NCBI GenBank assembly: GCA_020632575.1
Contig: JACKFH010000005.1
Location: 1 to 64,000 of the forward strand
DNA from: Candidatus Omnitrophota bacterium
Lineage (GTDB): Bacteria; Hinthialibacterota; Hinthialibacteria; OLB16
DNA: 64,000 nucleotides
Direction: 5' to 3'
Each line of letters begins with the position of its first letter. Position 1 is the first letter of the stretch. The notes under the pieces were generated by a model that saw nothing but the letters and a program-made list of their open reading frames with translations, did not search any database and was not told the origin of the DNA. Positions 8,649 to 16,146 of the stretch are shown here, in pieces. A program made the translations under genes and the position numbers.

Positions 8649-9710
8649 ATGCCTGTCATGACTAGTCGGCTTTTCCGCTTCTTAATTCTAGGATCGCTCA
8701 TCGTCTTGACCACCCCCTGCCCCGCGCAGACGCCAACCGAATCCCCAACTATATCGGCCACAACCACCCCAACGGCGACTCCGACGGCGACCTTCACGCC
8801 GAGCAACACTACGCTCCTGCTTGGATACAATCCGGACCTCGACAATAGCGGGGATGTCGACCCGGTCGATCTCTTGCTTTTAGTGCGGGCTTGGCGATAT
8901 CGCGACCTCCTCTATCCCGAGCCGTCTCCTCGATTCGCCCCGATCCTTGGGTTCGTCGTCTCGGCCTCGAGCAACCTTGGAATCGCATCCGCCACCTTGA
9001 TCGCCGGAACCGATTTCACCTTGTCCTCGCCGACGAATGGTTTTTTTCGGCTCGCCAATGTCCCCACAGACACCACCACTTTGTTAGTCCAGAAGGATGG
9101 TTTTCAAACGCTTGAAAGATCCATCGCTCATCCCTATGCCAATCTGATTCTGCCGCTATTGCCCATTGGTTTTCCGACCTTCACCCCGACCGCCACTTTC
9201 ACTCTCACGAACACCCCAACATCCACGCGCACCCCGACACGCGACCCGTCGATCACCGTCACCCCCACGCCGAGCTTCACTCGAACGGGAACACCGACAC
9301 CAACTTCAACACCGACCGCCACCCTCACACGTTCTTTCACTCCCACTCCGACACGAACCCCGACCCCCACGCGCACGCCAACCCCCGTTCCGATCGCTGG
9401 CGACTGGGTTGGAAAGTTGAACGGAAGTATCCTCATTGGAACCGATATCACCTGGACCGTGCTGAATGGATTCCAGGCCACGGCGACAGTGCGCGATCTC
9501 ACATACTTGGGAGTCTATTCCTACTCGACGAACACCCGAGTGCGCTTCGACGGTTTATCGGGGGTCGAGACGATCCTTCTTGAGATGACCTGGGATGGAG
9601 GGGATCAATTCACGGACGGGCAATACAGCATCACATTTCCCGATCCCAACCAGAATGGTGCAAGCCTCGCCGATGACGGTCTCTTCACATTGAATCGAGC
9701 CTTGAAATAG
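8649..9710 (+). CDS. exported protein: dockerin-like loop, regulatory Ig-like domain, Thr/Pro linker, C-terminal beta domain
   Basis: 353 residues from ATG 8649 (an in-frame TTG at 8601 would add an unlikely extension). Signal peptide RLFRFLILGSLIVLTTPCPAQ, a short Thr/Pro segment, then DLDNSGDVDPVDLLLLVRAW, a dockerin-like EF-hand loop unusually placed near the N-terminus. A carboxypeptidase-regulatory-like beta domain follows (GFVVSASSNLGIASATL, NVPTDTTTLLVQKDGFQTL). A 73-residue Thr/Pro linker leads to a C-terminal beta domain (GDWVGKLNGSI...). Likely surface-exposed. The Thr/Pro linker and EF-hand recur in three other exported proteins of the window. Confidence 0.7.
   Translation: MPVMTSRLFRFLILGSLIVLTTPCPAQTPTESPTISATTTPTATPTATFTPSNTTLLLGYNPDLDNSGDVDPVDLLLLVRAWRYRDLLYPEPSPRFAPILGFVVSASSNLGIASATLIAGTDFTLSSPTNGFFRLANVPTDTTTLLVQKDGFQTLERSIAHPYANLILPLLPIGFPTFTPTATFTLTNTPTSTRTPTRDPSITVTPTPSFTRTGTPTPTSTPTATLTRSFTPTPTRTPTPTRTPTPVPIAGDWVGKLNGSILIGTDITWTVLNGFQATATVRDLTYLGVYSYSTNTRVRFDGLSGVETILLEMTWDGGDQFTDGQYSITFPDPNQNGASLADDGLFTLNRALK
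9174..9392 (+). repeat. low-complexity Thr/Pro codon repeat (linker)
   Basis: About 73 codons of mostly ACN/CCN/CGN with Phe interspersed, the same type of repeat as at 3882-4070. The antisense frame reads as Val/Gly repeats and is an artefact of composition. Confidence 0.8.
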
Positions 9711-9714
9711 ACCT

Positions 9715-10815
9715 TCATGCCGTAGGCAGTTCAACCTCATAAACCTGCGCATAACCCGTCCTGTCGCTGGCGAACACGACTCGTTTTCCATCCGGAGAAA
9801 AGTTTGGATGGGGATGTGTGTGTTGTGGCGCATACACTTGGACCGGACCGTCATCGTATGGGCAGTGATCCGTGTTCCAGTGCGCTCCCTCGTTGGTGGC
9901 CAAGGTCTCGCAAAGTTGCTTAGGTTCCCCCCGGCCATCGAGAGGATCGAAAAGTTGGAGCCCACGATCCGGGAAATTCGTATCCGCCACCATCAAGTTC
10001 CCCTCGCGGTTGATCATCGGATGCCAAGCGTTGAAGGAGCACACCGGTCGCATCGCGCCAGATTCCACATCGATTGCGAACATGCCATGGGGCCAACGGG
10101 TGGTCAGGATTTCCATGGTTCCAGGCAGCCAGGTCTCATGAACGATCCACTCTTTCTTTTCGACATCGCGTTGATAGACCAACCGATTCTCGGAGCCATC
10201 CGTGCGAGTCACCCAGATGCGGCTGTGGTAAGGCCCGGCATACCGCATTAGGGTGGTGTCTTCCGGATGAAATTGGGGATGCCCAATGGTTTCGCTCTCC
10301 AAAAACACTTCGACCTTGCCCGTGCCGGTTTCAATCAGGTGAAACAACGAACGATCCCCCACCTTCACCGGGACAGCCCAGAAACGGTCATCCCGGCTGA
10401 GCGTGGTGGTCCCCATCGCCGCGCCCACCATTCCCTTCTCCCGCATGGACACATCGCCGAAATCGGCGAGAACCTCCAATTCAAGGCTCTGAGTCGATAG
10501 GCGACAGGCCCGAGTTCCCGCCACAAAATAGACATACATCCCATCGTGTGAGGGATGGACCGACCACTCGCCGAGATTCTCGACCTCGCTCATTTGCAAA
10601 AGTTCTCCCCTCGATCGAATCTCCGCGAAGATCTCCGGGCGCCCAGTCCGGTGCGAGACGAAGAACAAGAACTCCATGTTGTCGTCGAAACAGGGAATAT
10701 AATAAAAGGGGTGATGATGAATGGAGGGGCGATTCGTCACTTGGCGGACATGGGCGCCAGTCGTTTTGTCCGCGAAAGATCTCGACTCCGATGGAAGAAG
10801 GTCTCCCCTCGCCAT
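9715..10815 (-). CDS. oligogalacturonate-lyase-like (PL22) beta-propeller
   Basis: 366 residues. The opening (ADKTTGAHVRQVTNRP, then HHPFYYIPCFDDN) and the end (THPHPNFSPDGKRVVFASD) follow the plan of PL22 oligogalacturonide lyases, including the conserved His cluster. Between them are WD40-like/TolB-type blades (GHPQFHPEDTTLM, HPMINREGNLMVADTNF). There is no signal peptide, consistent with a cytoplasmic enzyme acting on imported pectin oligomers, as in known Ogl proteins. It abuts the amidohydrolase gene (one base apart), suggesting a common transcript. The lyase reaction itself is inferred from family resemblance. Confidence 0.65.
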   Translation of the reverse strand: MARGDLLPSESRSFADKTTGAHVRQVTNRPSIHHHPFYYIPCFDDNMEFLFFVSHRTGRPEIFAEIRSRGELLQMSEVENLGEWSVHPSHDGMYVYFVAGTRACRLSTQSLELEVLADFGDVSMREKGMVGAAMGTTTLSRDDRFWAVPVKVGDRSLFHLIETGTGKVEVFLESETIGHPQFHPEDTTLMRYAGPYHSRIWVTRTDGSENRLVYQRDVEKKEWIVHETWLPGTMEILTTRWPHGMFAIDVESGAMRPVCSFNAWHPMINREGNLMVADTNFPDRGLQLFDPLDGRGEPKQLCETLATNEGAHWNTDHCPYDDGPVQVYAPQHTHPHPNFSPDGKRVVFASDRTGYAQVYEVELPTA

Positions 10816-10816
10816 T

Positions 10817-11842
10817 TCATTCTCCCTCCCGCTTCAATCTAAAAATCCGTTCGGCGTTGCCCGACAAGACTTTCTGTCGGTCCTCATCCGAAATGTTCAT
10901 CTCGCCAATCGCTTTCAGGGTCTCGCGGATGTAGCCCGGTCCCTCCTCGGGATCGAAAGGCATATCGGAAGCGAACAACATCCGGTCGGGACCGAAAAAC
11001 TCTAGTCCACATTCGATCGCTGAACGGCTCCCGAAAGTCGCGGTGTCGGCATAAAACCTTCTCATCGCCTCGAGCGGTTTTTCGCCGATCGCCGGAGCGA
11101 TCGCCTCCTCCATTTCCGGAGGGGTCCGGGTCCCCAGAAGTTCCAATCCCGACCCCAAACGTCCCGCCATCATCGGAATCATTCCGCCGGAATGGTGAGT
11201 GACGATCGGCAAGTCGGGATAACGGTCAAAAATTCCGGTGAAGATCAGCCGGTACATGGCCAGGCTCGATTCGTATGGCCATCGGAGAGTCCACCACGAT
11301 TCAAACCGTGAGACCTTTTCTCCCTGGTAATCCGGACGATTCATCCCCCCAGCCGGGTGAAGCCAAACCGCTTTCCCCAGGGTCCCCATCAATTCGAAGA
11401 GTTGAAGGATCTCCGGTTGGTCGACCGCTCGACCGAGCACCGGAGTGAAGATCTGAATACCCGCCGCTCCTAAATCGCGTGTCGCCCTCTCGGCTTCGAC
11501 CATGGACTCCTCCGGATTGTTGAGCGGGAGCGACGCCACGAAACTCGGAAACTCGTCGAGGCGTTGTTGACACATCTCCGCCAATTCATCGTTGGCAATT
11601 CGGGCCAGTTCGGGCGTCTGCTCGGGGGTTCCAAGCATTTCGATCGGCGGGGAGGCAAGACTCGGAATTTGACGGTATCCGGGAAATCCTTTCATGAGCG
11701 AAAGTCTCGCCTCGATATCCACCATGACTTTCATGTTGAGCGCGCGTGTCCACATGAGCGGTGGCGTAACGCAAACCTCCAGCGCGCGATTGCAGAAGCG
11801 TGGAGTCAAGCAATGGCAAAAGACATCGATCGCTTCGTCCAC
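10817..11842 (-). CDS. ACMSD-type amidohydrolase (amidohydrolase_2)
   Basis: 341 residues. It has the core of ACMSD/dihydroxybenzoate-decarboxylase-like metal enzymes: WLHPAGGMN, PIVTHHSGGMIP, FYADTATFGS and MLFASDMPFDPE (the C-terminal Asp ligand). The N-terminal metal motif reads DVFCHCL, with Phe in place of the first His of D-x-H-x-H, a variant seen in parts of this family. Such enzymes decarboxylate or hydrolyse small carboxylates. Paired with the PL22-like gene it may serve uronate/aromatic catabolism, but this is inference. Confidence 0.7.
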   Translation of the reverse strand: MDEAIDVFCHCLTPRFCNRALEVCVTPPLMWTRALNMKVMVDIEARLSLMKGFPGYRQIPSLASPPIEMLGTPEQTPELARIANDELAEMCQQRLDEFPSFVASLPLNNPEESMVEAERATRDLGAAGIQIFTPVLGRAVDQPEILQLFELMGTLGKAVWLHPAGGMNRPDYQGEKVSRFESWWTLRWPYESSLAMYRLIFTGIFDRYPDLPIVTHHSGGMIPMMAGRLGSGLELLGTRTPPEMEEAIAPAIGEKPLEAMRRFYADTATFGSRSAIECGLEFFGPDRMLFASDMPFDPEEGPGYIRETLKAIGEMNISDEDRQKVLSGNAERIFRLKREGE

Positions 11843-11939
11843 TCCAGCGGTTCTCCTCTCCGGTTCAAGTCACCTTAATCCATCCATCGGACAAATTCTT
11901 CGGATGAATTGGCGGGTGGTGGTTTCGAAACATTTTGAG

Positions 11940-11979
11940 GCTGGACGTCCAATTGTCTACCGCATTGCTGGATGTCCAA
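11940..11979. promoter_or_regulatory. two operator-like palindromic repeats
   Basis: GCTGGACGTCCAA (11940-11952) and GCTGGATGTCCAA (11967-11979) are direct copies of a palindrome (TGGACGTCCA and TGGATGTCCA), 27 bases apart. They lie in the only non-coding gap between the divergent amidohydrolase and ABC-ATPase genes, where a regulator could act on both. No regulator gene is adjacent. Confidence 0.45.
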
Positions 11980-12031
11980 CGGTTCATGCAAAAATCCGAA
12001 CCCGATGCTGGGTCGCGTGCGTGTAAAATTT

Positions 12032-12059
12032 TTGTCGACACCGGATTGCCCACTAAAAT
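12032..12059 (+). promoter_or_regulatory. promoter candidate for the ABC ATPase gene
   Basis: TTGTCG (12032-12037), 16-nt spacer, TAAAAT (12054-12059), 32 bases before the start codon, with AGGGTG as a moderate ribosome-binding site. Confidence 0.5.
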
Positions 12060-12091
12060 GCGGGGGGATTCCTTGCTAGGGTGAAACTATT

Positions 12092-12826
12092 ATGCGAAAG
12101 GTCATCGAGACTCAGGACATCACCAAGGAATTCCCCATGGCGGAGGAGACGGTGCAGGCTCTCCGAGGCGTTTCGGTGACGGTGGAGAGTGGTGAATTCT
12201 GCTCCATCATCGGTCCCTCGGGGTCCGGGAAGTCAACCCTCATGGACATTCTCGGTTGCTTGTCCCGACCCACATCGGGGAAGTACTTTCTTGATGGTCA
12301 GGATGTTTCGAAACTCCCCGACAAAAAGTTGGCCGAGGTGAGGAACCAAAAGATCGGTTTCGTTTTCCAGGCTTACCATCTGCTCGCTCGCGCCACCGCC
12401 CTCAAGAATGTGGAACTCCCTTTGATCTATGCCGGCGTCGGTCGAGGCGAACGAAGGAGGCGAGCCCAAGAGGCCCTCGAACGCGTGGGGCTCGGCGATC
12501 GAATGGGGCATCGCTCCAACCAACTCTCCGGCGGACAGAAACAAAGGGTGGCGATCGCGCGTGCGTTGGTCACCAACCCCTCTCTGATCCTGGCGGATGA
12601 GCCAACCGGGAACCTGGATAGCAAGTCGGGCGAGGAAATTCTGGAAATTCTGGAAAACCTCCACAAGCAAGGGAACACGTTGATCCTGGTGACTCACGAC
12701 CCCAAAGTCGCGCATTTGACCAACCGGATCATTCGGATCTTTGATGGCCTCATCGATAGCGATTCTCGAAAAGAAGAGATCGAGGCCGGGGACGCGGAAA
12801 TCCCCCTCGAAGCCATCTATGTCTAG
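12092..12826 (+). CDS. ABC transporter ATP-binding protein (LolD/MacB type)
   Basis: 244 residues. Walker A GPSGSGKST (41-49), Q-loop FVFQAYHLLARATALKNVELP, signature LSGGQKQRVAIARAL, Walker B LILADEPTGNLD and H-loop VTHD. The Q-loop wording and DEPTGNLDS are those of the LolD/MacB/FtsE-like group that drives mechanotransmission permeases for lipoprotein sorting, peptide or antibiotic export. No permease gene is adjacent on either side, so its partner is encoded elsewhere. Transcribed alone and converging on the response regulator. Confidence 0.85.
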   Translation: MRKVIETQDITKEFPMAEETVQALRGVSVTVESGEFCSIIGPSGSGKSTLMDILGCLSRPTSGKYFLDGQDVSKLPDKKLAEVRNQKIGFVFQAYHLLARATALKNVELPLIYAGVGRGERRRRAQEALERVGLGDRMGHRSNQLSGGQKQRVAIARALVTNPSLILADEPTGNLDSKSGEEILEILENLHKQGNTLILVTHDPKVAHLTNRIIRIFDGLIDSDSRKEEIEAGDAEIPLEAIYV

Positions 12827-12849
12827 GCTGGAATAGCCATTGAAAGCGC

Positions 12850-13557
12850 TTAATCCTCTTCGCTCTCACGCCCCTTGATATGCAGGATGTACCCTTTTCC
12901 ATGAGCGGTCACCAAATGCTTGGGCTCCTTGGGATCCTCCTCGATCTTCTGACGTAGATGCAGCATGTGGGTGTCGATGGTTCGAGTGGTCGGCAGGGTC
13001 TCGTAACCCCAAACGTGATTGAGGAGATCCTCGCGGGTGACGACATCCCCCTCTCTCTCGATAAGGAAACCGAGGATCTGGAATTCGAGCGAGGTCAGAT
13101 TGAGCGGTTTGCCATCCACAAAACCATCCATCTTCGCAAAATCGATCCGGACCTTTCCCACTTGAATCTCCTTGCGGTCACTGGAAGGGGCGAGCTGAGC
13201 GCGTCGGAGGAGCGCTCGAACACGCGCCTCGAGTTCTTTCAGCGAGAAAGGCTTCACCACATAGTCATCCGCCCCGATCTCCAGACCAACCACTTTGTCG
13301 ATTTCTTCTCCCTTGGCGGTTAACAAGATGATGGGCAGCGAGGGTTTCTGTTTGCGGATCTTCTTGCAAACATCGAAGCCGTTCATCTTGGGAAGCATGA
13401 CATCGAGTATCATGACATCCGGATCCCCCTCGAGCGCGCACTTGACTCCGGTCTCCCCATCCATCGCCTCGGTGACCTCGTAATCCTGGCTCGAAAAAAA
13501 CATCTTCAACCCTTTGATCATTTGAGGGTCGTCTTCAACAATCAACAGTTGAGTCAT
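12850..13557 (-). CDS. OmpR/PhoB-type response regulator
   Basis: 235 residues. Receiver domain with acidic pair EDD (residues 8-10), phospho-acceptor Asp52 in ILDVMLP, Thr in LLTAKG and Lys in VVKPFSL. The C-terminal winged helix ends with LHLRQKIEEDP and GKGYILH. The start overlaps the kinase stop by four bases (ATGA), so the two are translationally coupled and almost certainly cognate. Targets may include its own operon. Confidence 0.93.
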   Translation of the reverse strand: MTQLLIVEDDPQMIKGLKMFFSSQDYEVTEAMDGETGVKCALEGDPDVMILDVMLPKMNGFDVCKKIRKQKPSLPIILLTAKGEEIDKVVGLEIGADDYVVKPFSLKELEARVRALLRRAQLAPSSDRKEIQVGKVRIDFAKMDGFVDGKPLNLTSLEFQILGFLIEREGDVVTREDLLNHVWGYETLPTTRTIDTHMLHLRQKIEEDPKEPKHLVTAHGKGYILHIKGRESEED

Positions 13558-15629
13558 ATCTTGCCTCCGCTGGTCAGAACTATGGTGAATCGGCTTCCAT
13601 CGCCGAGTCTGCTTTTAACTTGAATCTTTCCGCCAAAACCACGCACGAGGTCCCGAGCGAGTGTGAGTCCGAGTCCGGTCCCGCTCGTTTTCCGAGTGAG
13701 TTCATCCTCCACCCGGTGGAACCTTTCGAAAATACGCTTTCGATCCCTCCGCGACAATCCGATCCCTCGGTCGATCACGCTGATCTCGGTCTTCCTCGCC
13801 CCAAAATGAATCTCGACTGTCGCCGAATTTCGGCTTGGACTGTATTTGACCGCGTTGGTCAATAGATTTTCCAAGGCTTGAGAGAGTGCATCCGGATCGG
13901 CCCGGACCATCCGGGGATCGCCCTTGGCGACAAGGTGAAATTCAAACTCTTCGGCCAATCCCTGCCTGGTTCGGTCGATCACTTCTCGAACGAGTTCGTG
14001 CGCATCGATCTCTTCCACACGGAAAACCTTCGCCCCTTGCTGAATCCTCGAATAGTTCAGAACGCCTTCGATGAGTCTGGACAACCGTTCCGTCTCGGAA
14101 GTGATGGCACGATAAGCCTCCGATCGATCGGTGTCGGTGGCGGGGACTCCCATTTGGAGCATTTCTCCATACATTCGAATGTTAGCGATCGGAGTCCGCA
14201 GCTCATGCGAGACTGCACTGACAAAATCACTTTTGGCGCGAGTCACTTGAAGCTGGCGACGGATTCCTCGAAAGACAAGGAAGGCTCCAAAGAAGAGGAC
14301 GATGGCGGAAAGTCCGGCGAGCTTTAGAGAATCCTCGCGTTCCTGCGCGATCCGTCGCCTGACCAACCCGATGTGCTCAAGCCCCATCATCAACTGCCAC
14401 CCGATCCAGGGTGAGGGGAGATTGATGGCGCGGTCGGGTTGCGGAACGGGCTGTCCCGCGACCACGGGTCGGTTCGACAATTCCTGGCCGAAGGGGGATT
14501 GGATCTTCAGGTAGGCGGATGCATGGAATCGCTCCACCTCCTCCATTGCCTTATCGATCGCCTCCCACAACAGCGCGGAGTCGATCCTCCAAATCGACCA
14601 CAGCAGACGGTTTTCCACTTGAGCGCGATGGATCAGCTCGATCGAATGTCCGGTTTGGGTGGGTTCCATGGAGAAACTGGTCGGAACCACTCGCAGGTTA
14701 TAACTCTTTGTGGGCGGCATCTCCGATACAAGCGCCGGAAACTGCTCCTCGAGTTCCGCTCCTCTTCGAAGCAGAATTGCCCGATGGTTTCGGAGCGCCC
14801 TTATCCGGTCCCGAACCTCGATCGACGCATTGGCGCTTTGGTTGAAGAGGCGCTCCCAGAGGAAGTTCTCGGTGGTTTCGGAGGGGTAGTAGGCTCCGGT
14901 GTAAAGCGCCTCGGCCATGCGGATGAACGATTCGGCCTCCTTATCCACTGGCGTCAGTTCCACCTGCCCCTCCAACGCCGCGAGAGCGAGCGGAACGCCC
15001 CCCGAAGAGCGCGCCTCGGGGAAGTTTCGCACGATTCTCTCCAACCTTTCCCAGGCCTCTCCCTTACGCCCATCTCGGGCGAGAATCGACGCCTCCTCCA
15101 AAAGAAGTTCGGCGCGTTGAGCGGCTTGCAGGGGAAAGTTCCGGAGATTCTTCAGTTCCTCGAGGGCGGATCCACGCTCTCCCGATTCGGAAAGCGCGCG
15201 CGCGTTCTCGAGCGCCTCTCTCCAGGATCGAGGCGACTCGGCCATATCCGACACGGCGGTCTTTGGAGACTCCCCCATAAGCGGAAACACGAGGGTGGAA
15301 TCGTCGGCGAAGAGAAACGGAACCGAGTGGGGGTCCGCGCCGAACTCATCGAAAATGCTGTCCGAATCCATCAGCGAGGACCAATCCTTTTGGAGGTAGG
15401 GTTGAAGCACTTGGTCGGTCGCCTTCATCAGTTCCGACACGAAAGCTTCGCCCAAACGGTCGAATTCCTCGGCGATTTTTTCTTCTGTCTGCAAGTCCTG
15501 GTTGCCGGCGAGGTTGATGGACACAAGCAGGAGCAAGGTCGCGGGCAAGGCCATGGTGAAAAGGAAGAGAAGGATCAGCGGTGTCACGGAGGGTCTCGAC
15601 GGATTCCGCTTGCGTCGGAAGAGTCTCAA
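13554..15629 (-). CDS. sensor histidine kinase with helical TPR-like extracytoplasmic sensor
   Basis: 691 residues. TM1 is near residues 17-38 and TM2 near 435-455. Between them is a long helical region with TPR-like pairs (AELLLEEASILARDGRKGEAWERLERIVRNFP split over two helices). The phospho-acceptor is His in SAVSHELRTP (about 476). N, G1 and G2 boxes are NLLTNAVKYSP, DRGIGLSRRD and GTGLGLTLA. Typical HisKA plus HATPase_c. It overlaps the regulator downstream and the small exported gene upstream by four bases each. TPR-like sensor parts are less common than PAS or Cache and suggest a protein ligand, possibly another product of the operon. Confidence 0.88.
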   Translation of the reverse strand: MRLFRRKRNPSRPSVTPLILLFLFTMALPATLLLLVSINLAGNQDLQTEEKIAEEFDRLGEAFVSELMKATDQVLQPYLQKDWSSLMDSDSIFDEFGADPHSVPFLFADDSTLVFPLMGESPKTAVSDMAESPRSWREALENARALSESGERGSALEELKNLRNFPLQAAQRAELLLEEASILARDGRKGEAWERLERIVRNFPEARSSGGVPLALAALEGQVELTPVDKEAESFIRMAEALYTGAYYPSETTENFLWERLFNQSANASIEVRDRIRALRNHRAILLRRGAELEEQFPALVSEMPPTKSYNLRVVPTSFSMEPTQTGHSIELIHRAQVENRLLWSIWRIDSALLWEAIDKAMEEVERFHASAYLKIQSPFGQELSNRPVVAGQPVPQPDRAINLPSPWIGWQLMMGLEHIGLVRRRIAQEREDSLKLAGLSAIVLFFGAFLVFRGIRRQLQVTRAKSDFVSAVSHELRTPIANIRMYGEMLQMGVPATDTDRSEAYRAITSETERLSRLIEGVLNYSRIQQGAKVFRVEEIDAHELVREVIDRTRQGLAEEFEFHLVAKGDPRMVRADPDALSQALENLLTNAVKYSPSRNSATVEIHFGARKTEISVIDRGIGLSRRDRKRIFERFHRVEDELTRKTSGTGLGLTLARDLVRGFGGKIQVKSRLGDGSRFTIVLTSGGKI

Positions 15630-16120
15630 GGCTTGGCCTCCCCGCGCTCAGGCCCCTCAGTCGTCCGATCGAGGAATGGGGGAGAGGGACTGTCGGAATC
15701 TCGTTCCTCGGTGGCGTTCTCAATTCCCTCTCGACCCTCGTTTTGAAACCAGTTGAAGCGTTTCCTCCAACTCCAATCCTCGGTATTCCGTGGGCTCCAA
15801 AAACCACCGGGCCAATCGATCGCCGGGCGGAGTTCCTGCGATAAGGTCGCTGTCTCCGTTGCCGCCTGTGTGAGAAGCTGCGCGAGGCTGGATAGGATCG
15901 GAAGGCTTTCCTCGGTGGCTGTCGCCGAGATGGAGGCATTGGCTGTGGCCGAAACCACCTCAACCTGAAAGGGGTTGGTCCCTTCCTCGATGATGCGTTT
16001 CCTCAGACTCTCGGTCATCCGTTGTTTCCACTCGGCGGAAACGGGGGACTCCGCGGATCCGAGGTGGGGGTGGGCCGCGATCAGTGTGACAACGATCAAG
16101 AAACGGACTAACAAACGCAT
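15626..16120 (-). CDS. small exported protein of unknown function in a two-component operon
   Basis: 164 residues from ATG 16120, preferred over an upstream in-frame start because a clean signal peptide follows (MRLLVRFLIVVTLIAAH) and overlap with the previous gene is avoided. The middle is Ala/Thr/Ser-rich (VSATANASISATATEES, LLTQAATETATLSQEL), with a Trp-rich patch near the C-terminus. No family recognised. A four-base overlap with the histidine kinase gene suggests a secreted accessory or ligand of that kinase; this is inference. Confidence 0.5.
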   Translation of the reverse strand: MRLLVRFLIVVTLIAAHPHLGSAESPVSAEWKQRMTESLRKRIIEEGTNPFQVEVVSATANASISATATEESLPILSSLAQLLTQAATETATLSQELRPAIDWPGGFWSPRNTEDWSWRKRFNWFQNEGREGIENATEERDSDSPSPPFLDRTTEGPERGEAKP

Positions 16121-16146
16121 CGTTTTTTTGGAGGGTGCGGGACGAA

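Noticed and set aside
9134..9502. minus-strand Val/Gly repeat protein
   Set aside because: Antisense reading of the Thr/Pro codon repeat; purely compositional.
10815..12091. ABC ATPase plus adjacent permease as an efflux system
   Set aside because: Neither neighbour encodes a membrane protein, so no transporter can be assembled from this locus alone.
14439..15746. 435-codon plus-strand open frame opposite the histidine kinase
   Set aside because: Shadow of a strongly supported kinase with HisKA/HATPase motifs; no signal or domain in the antisense product.
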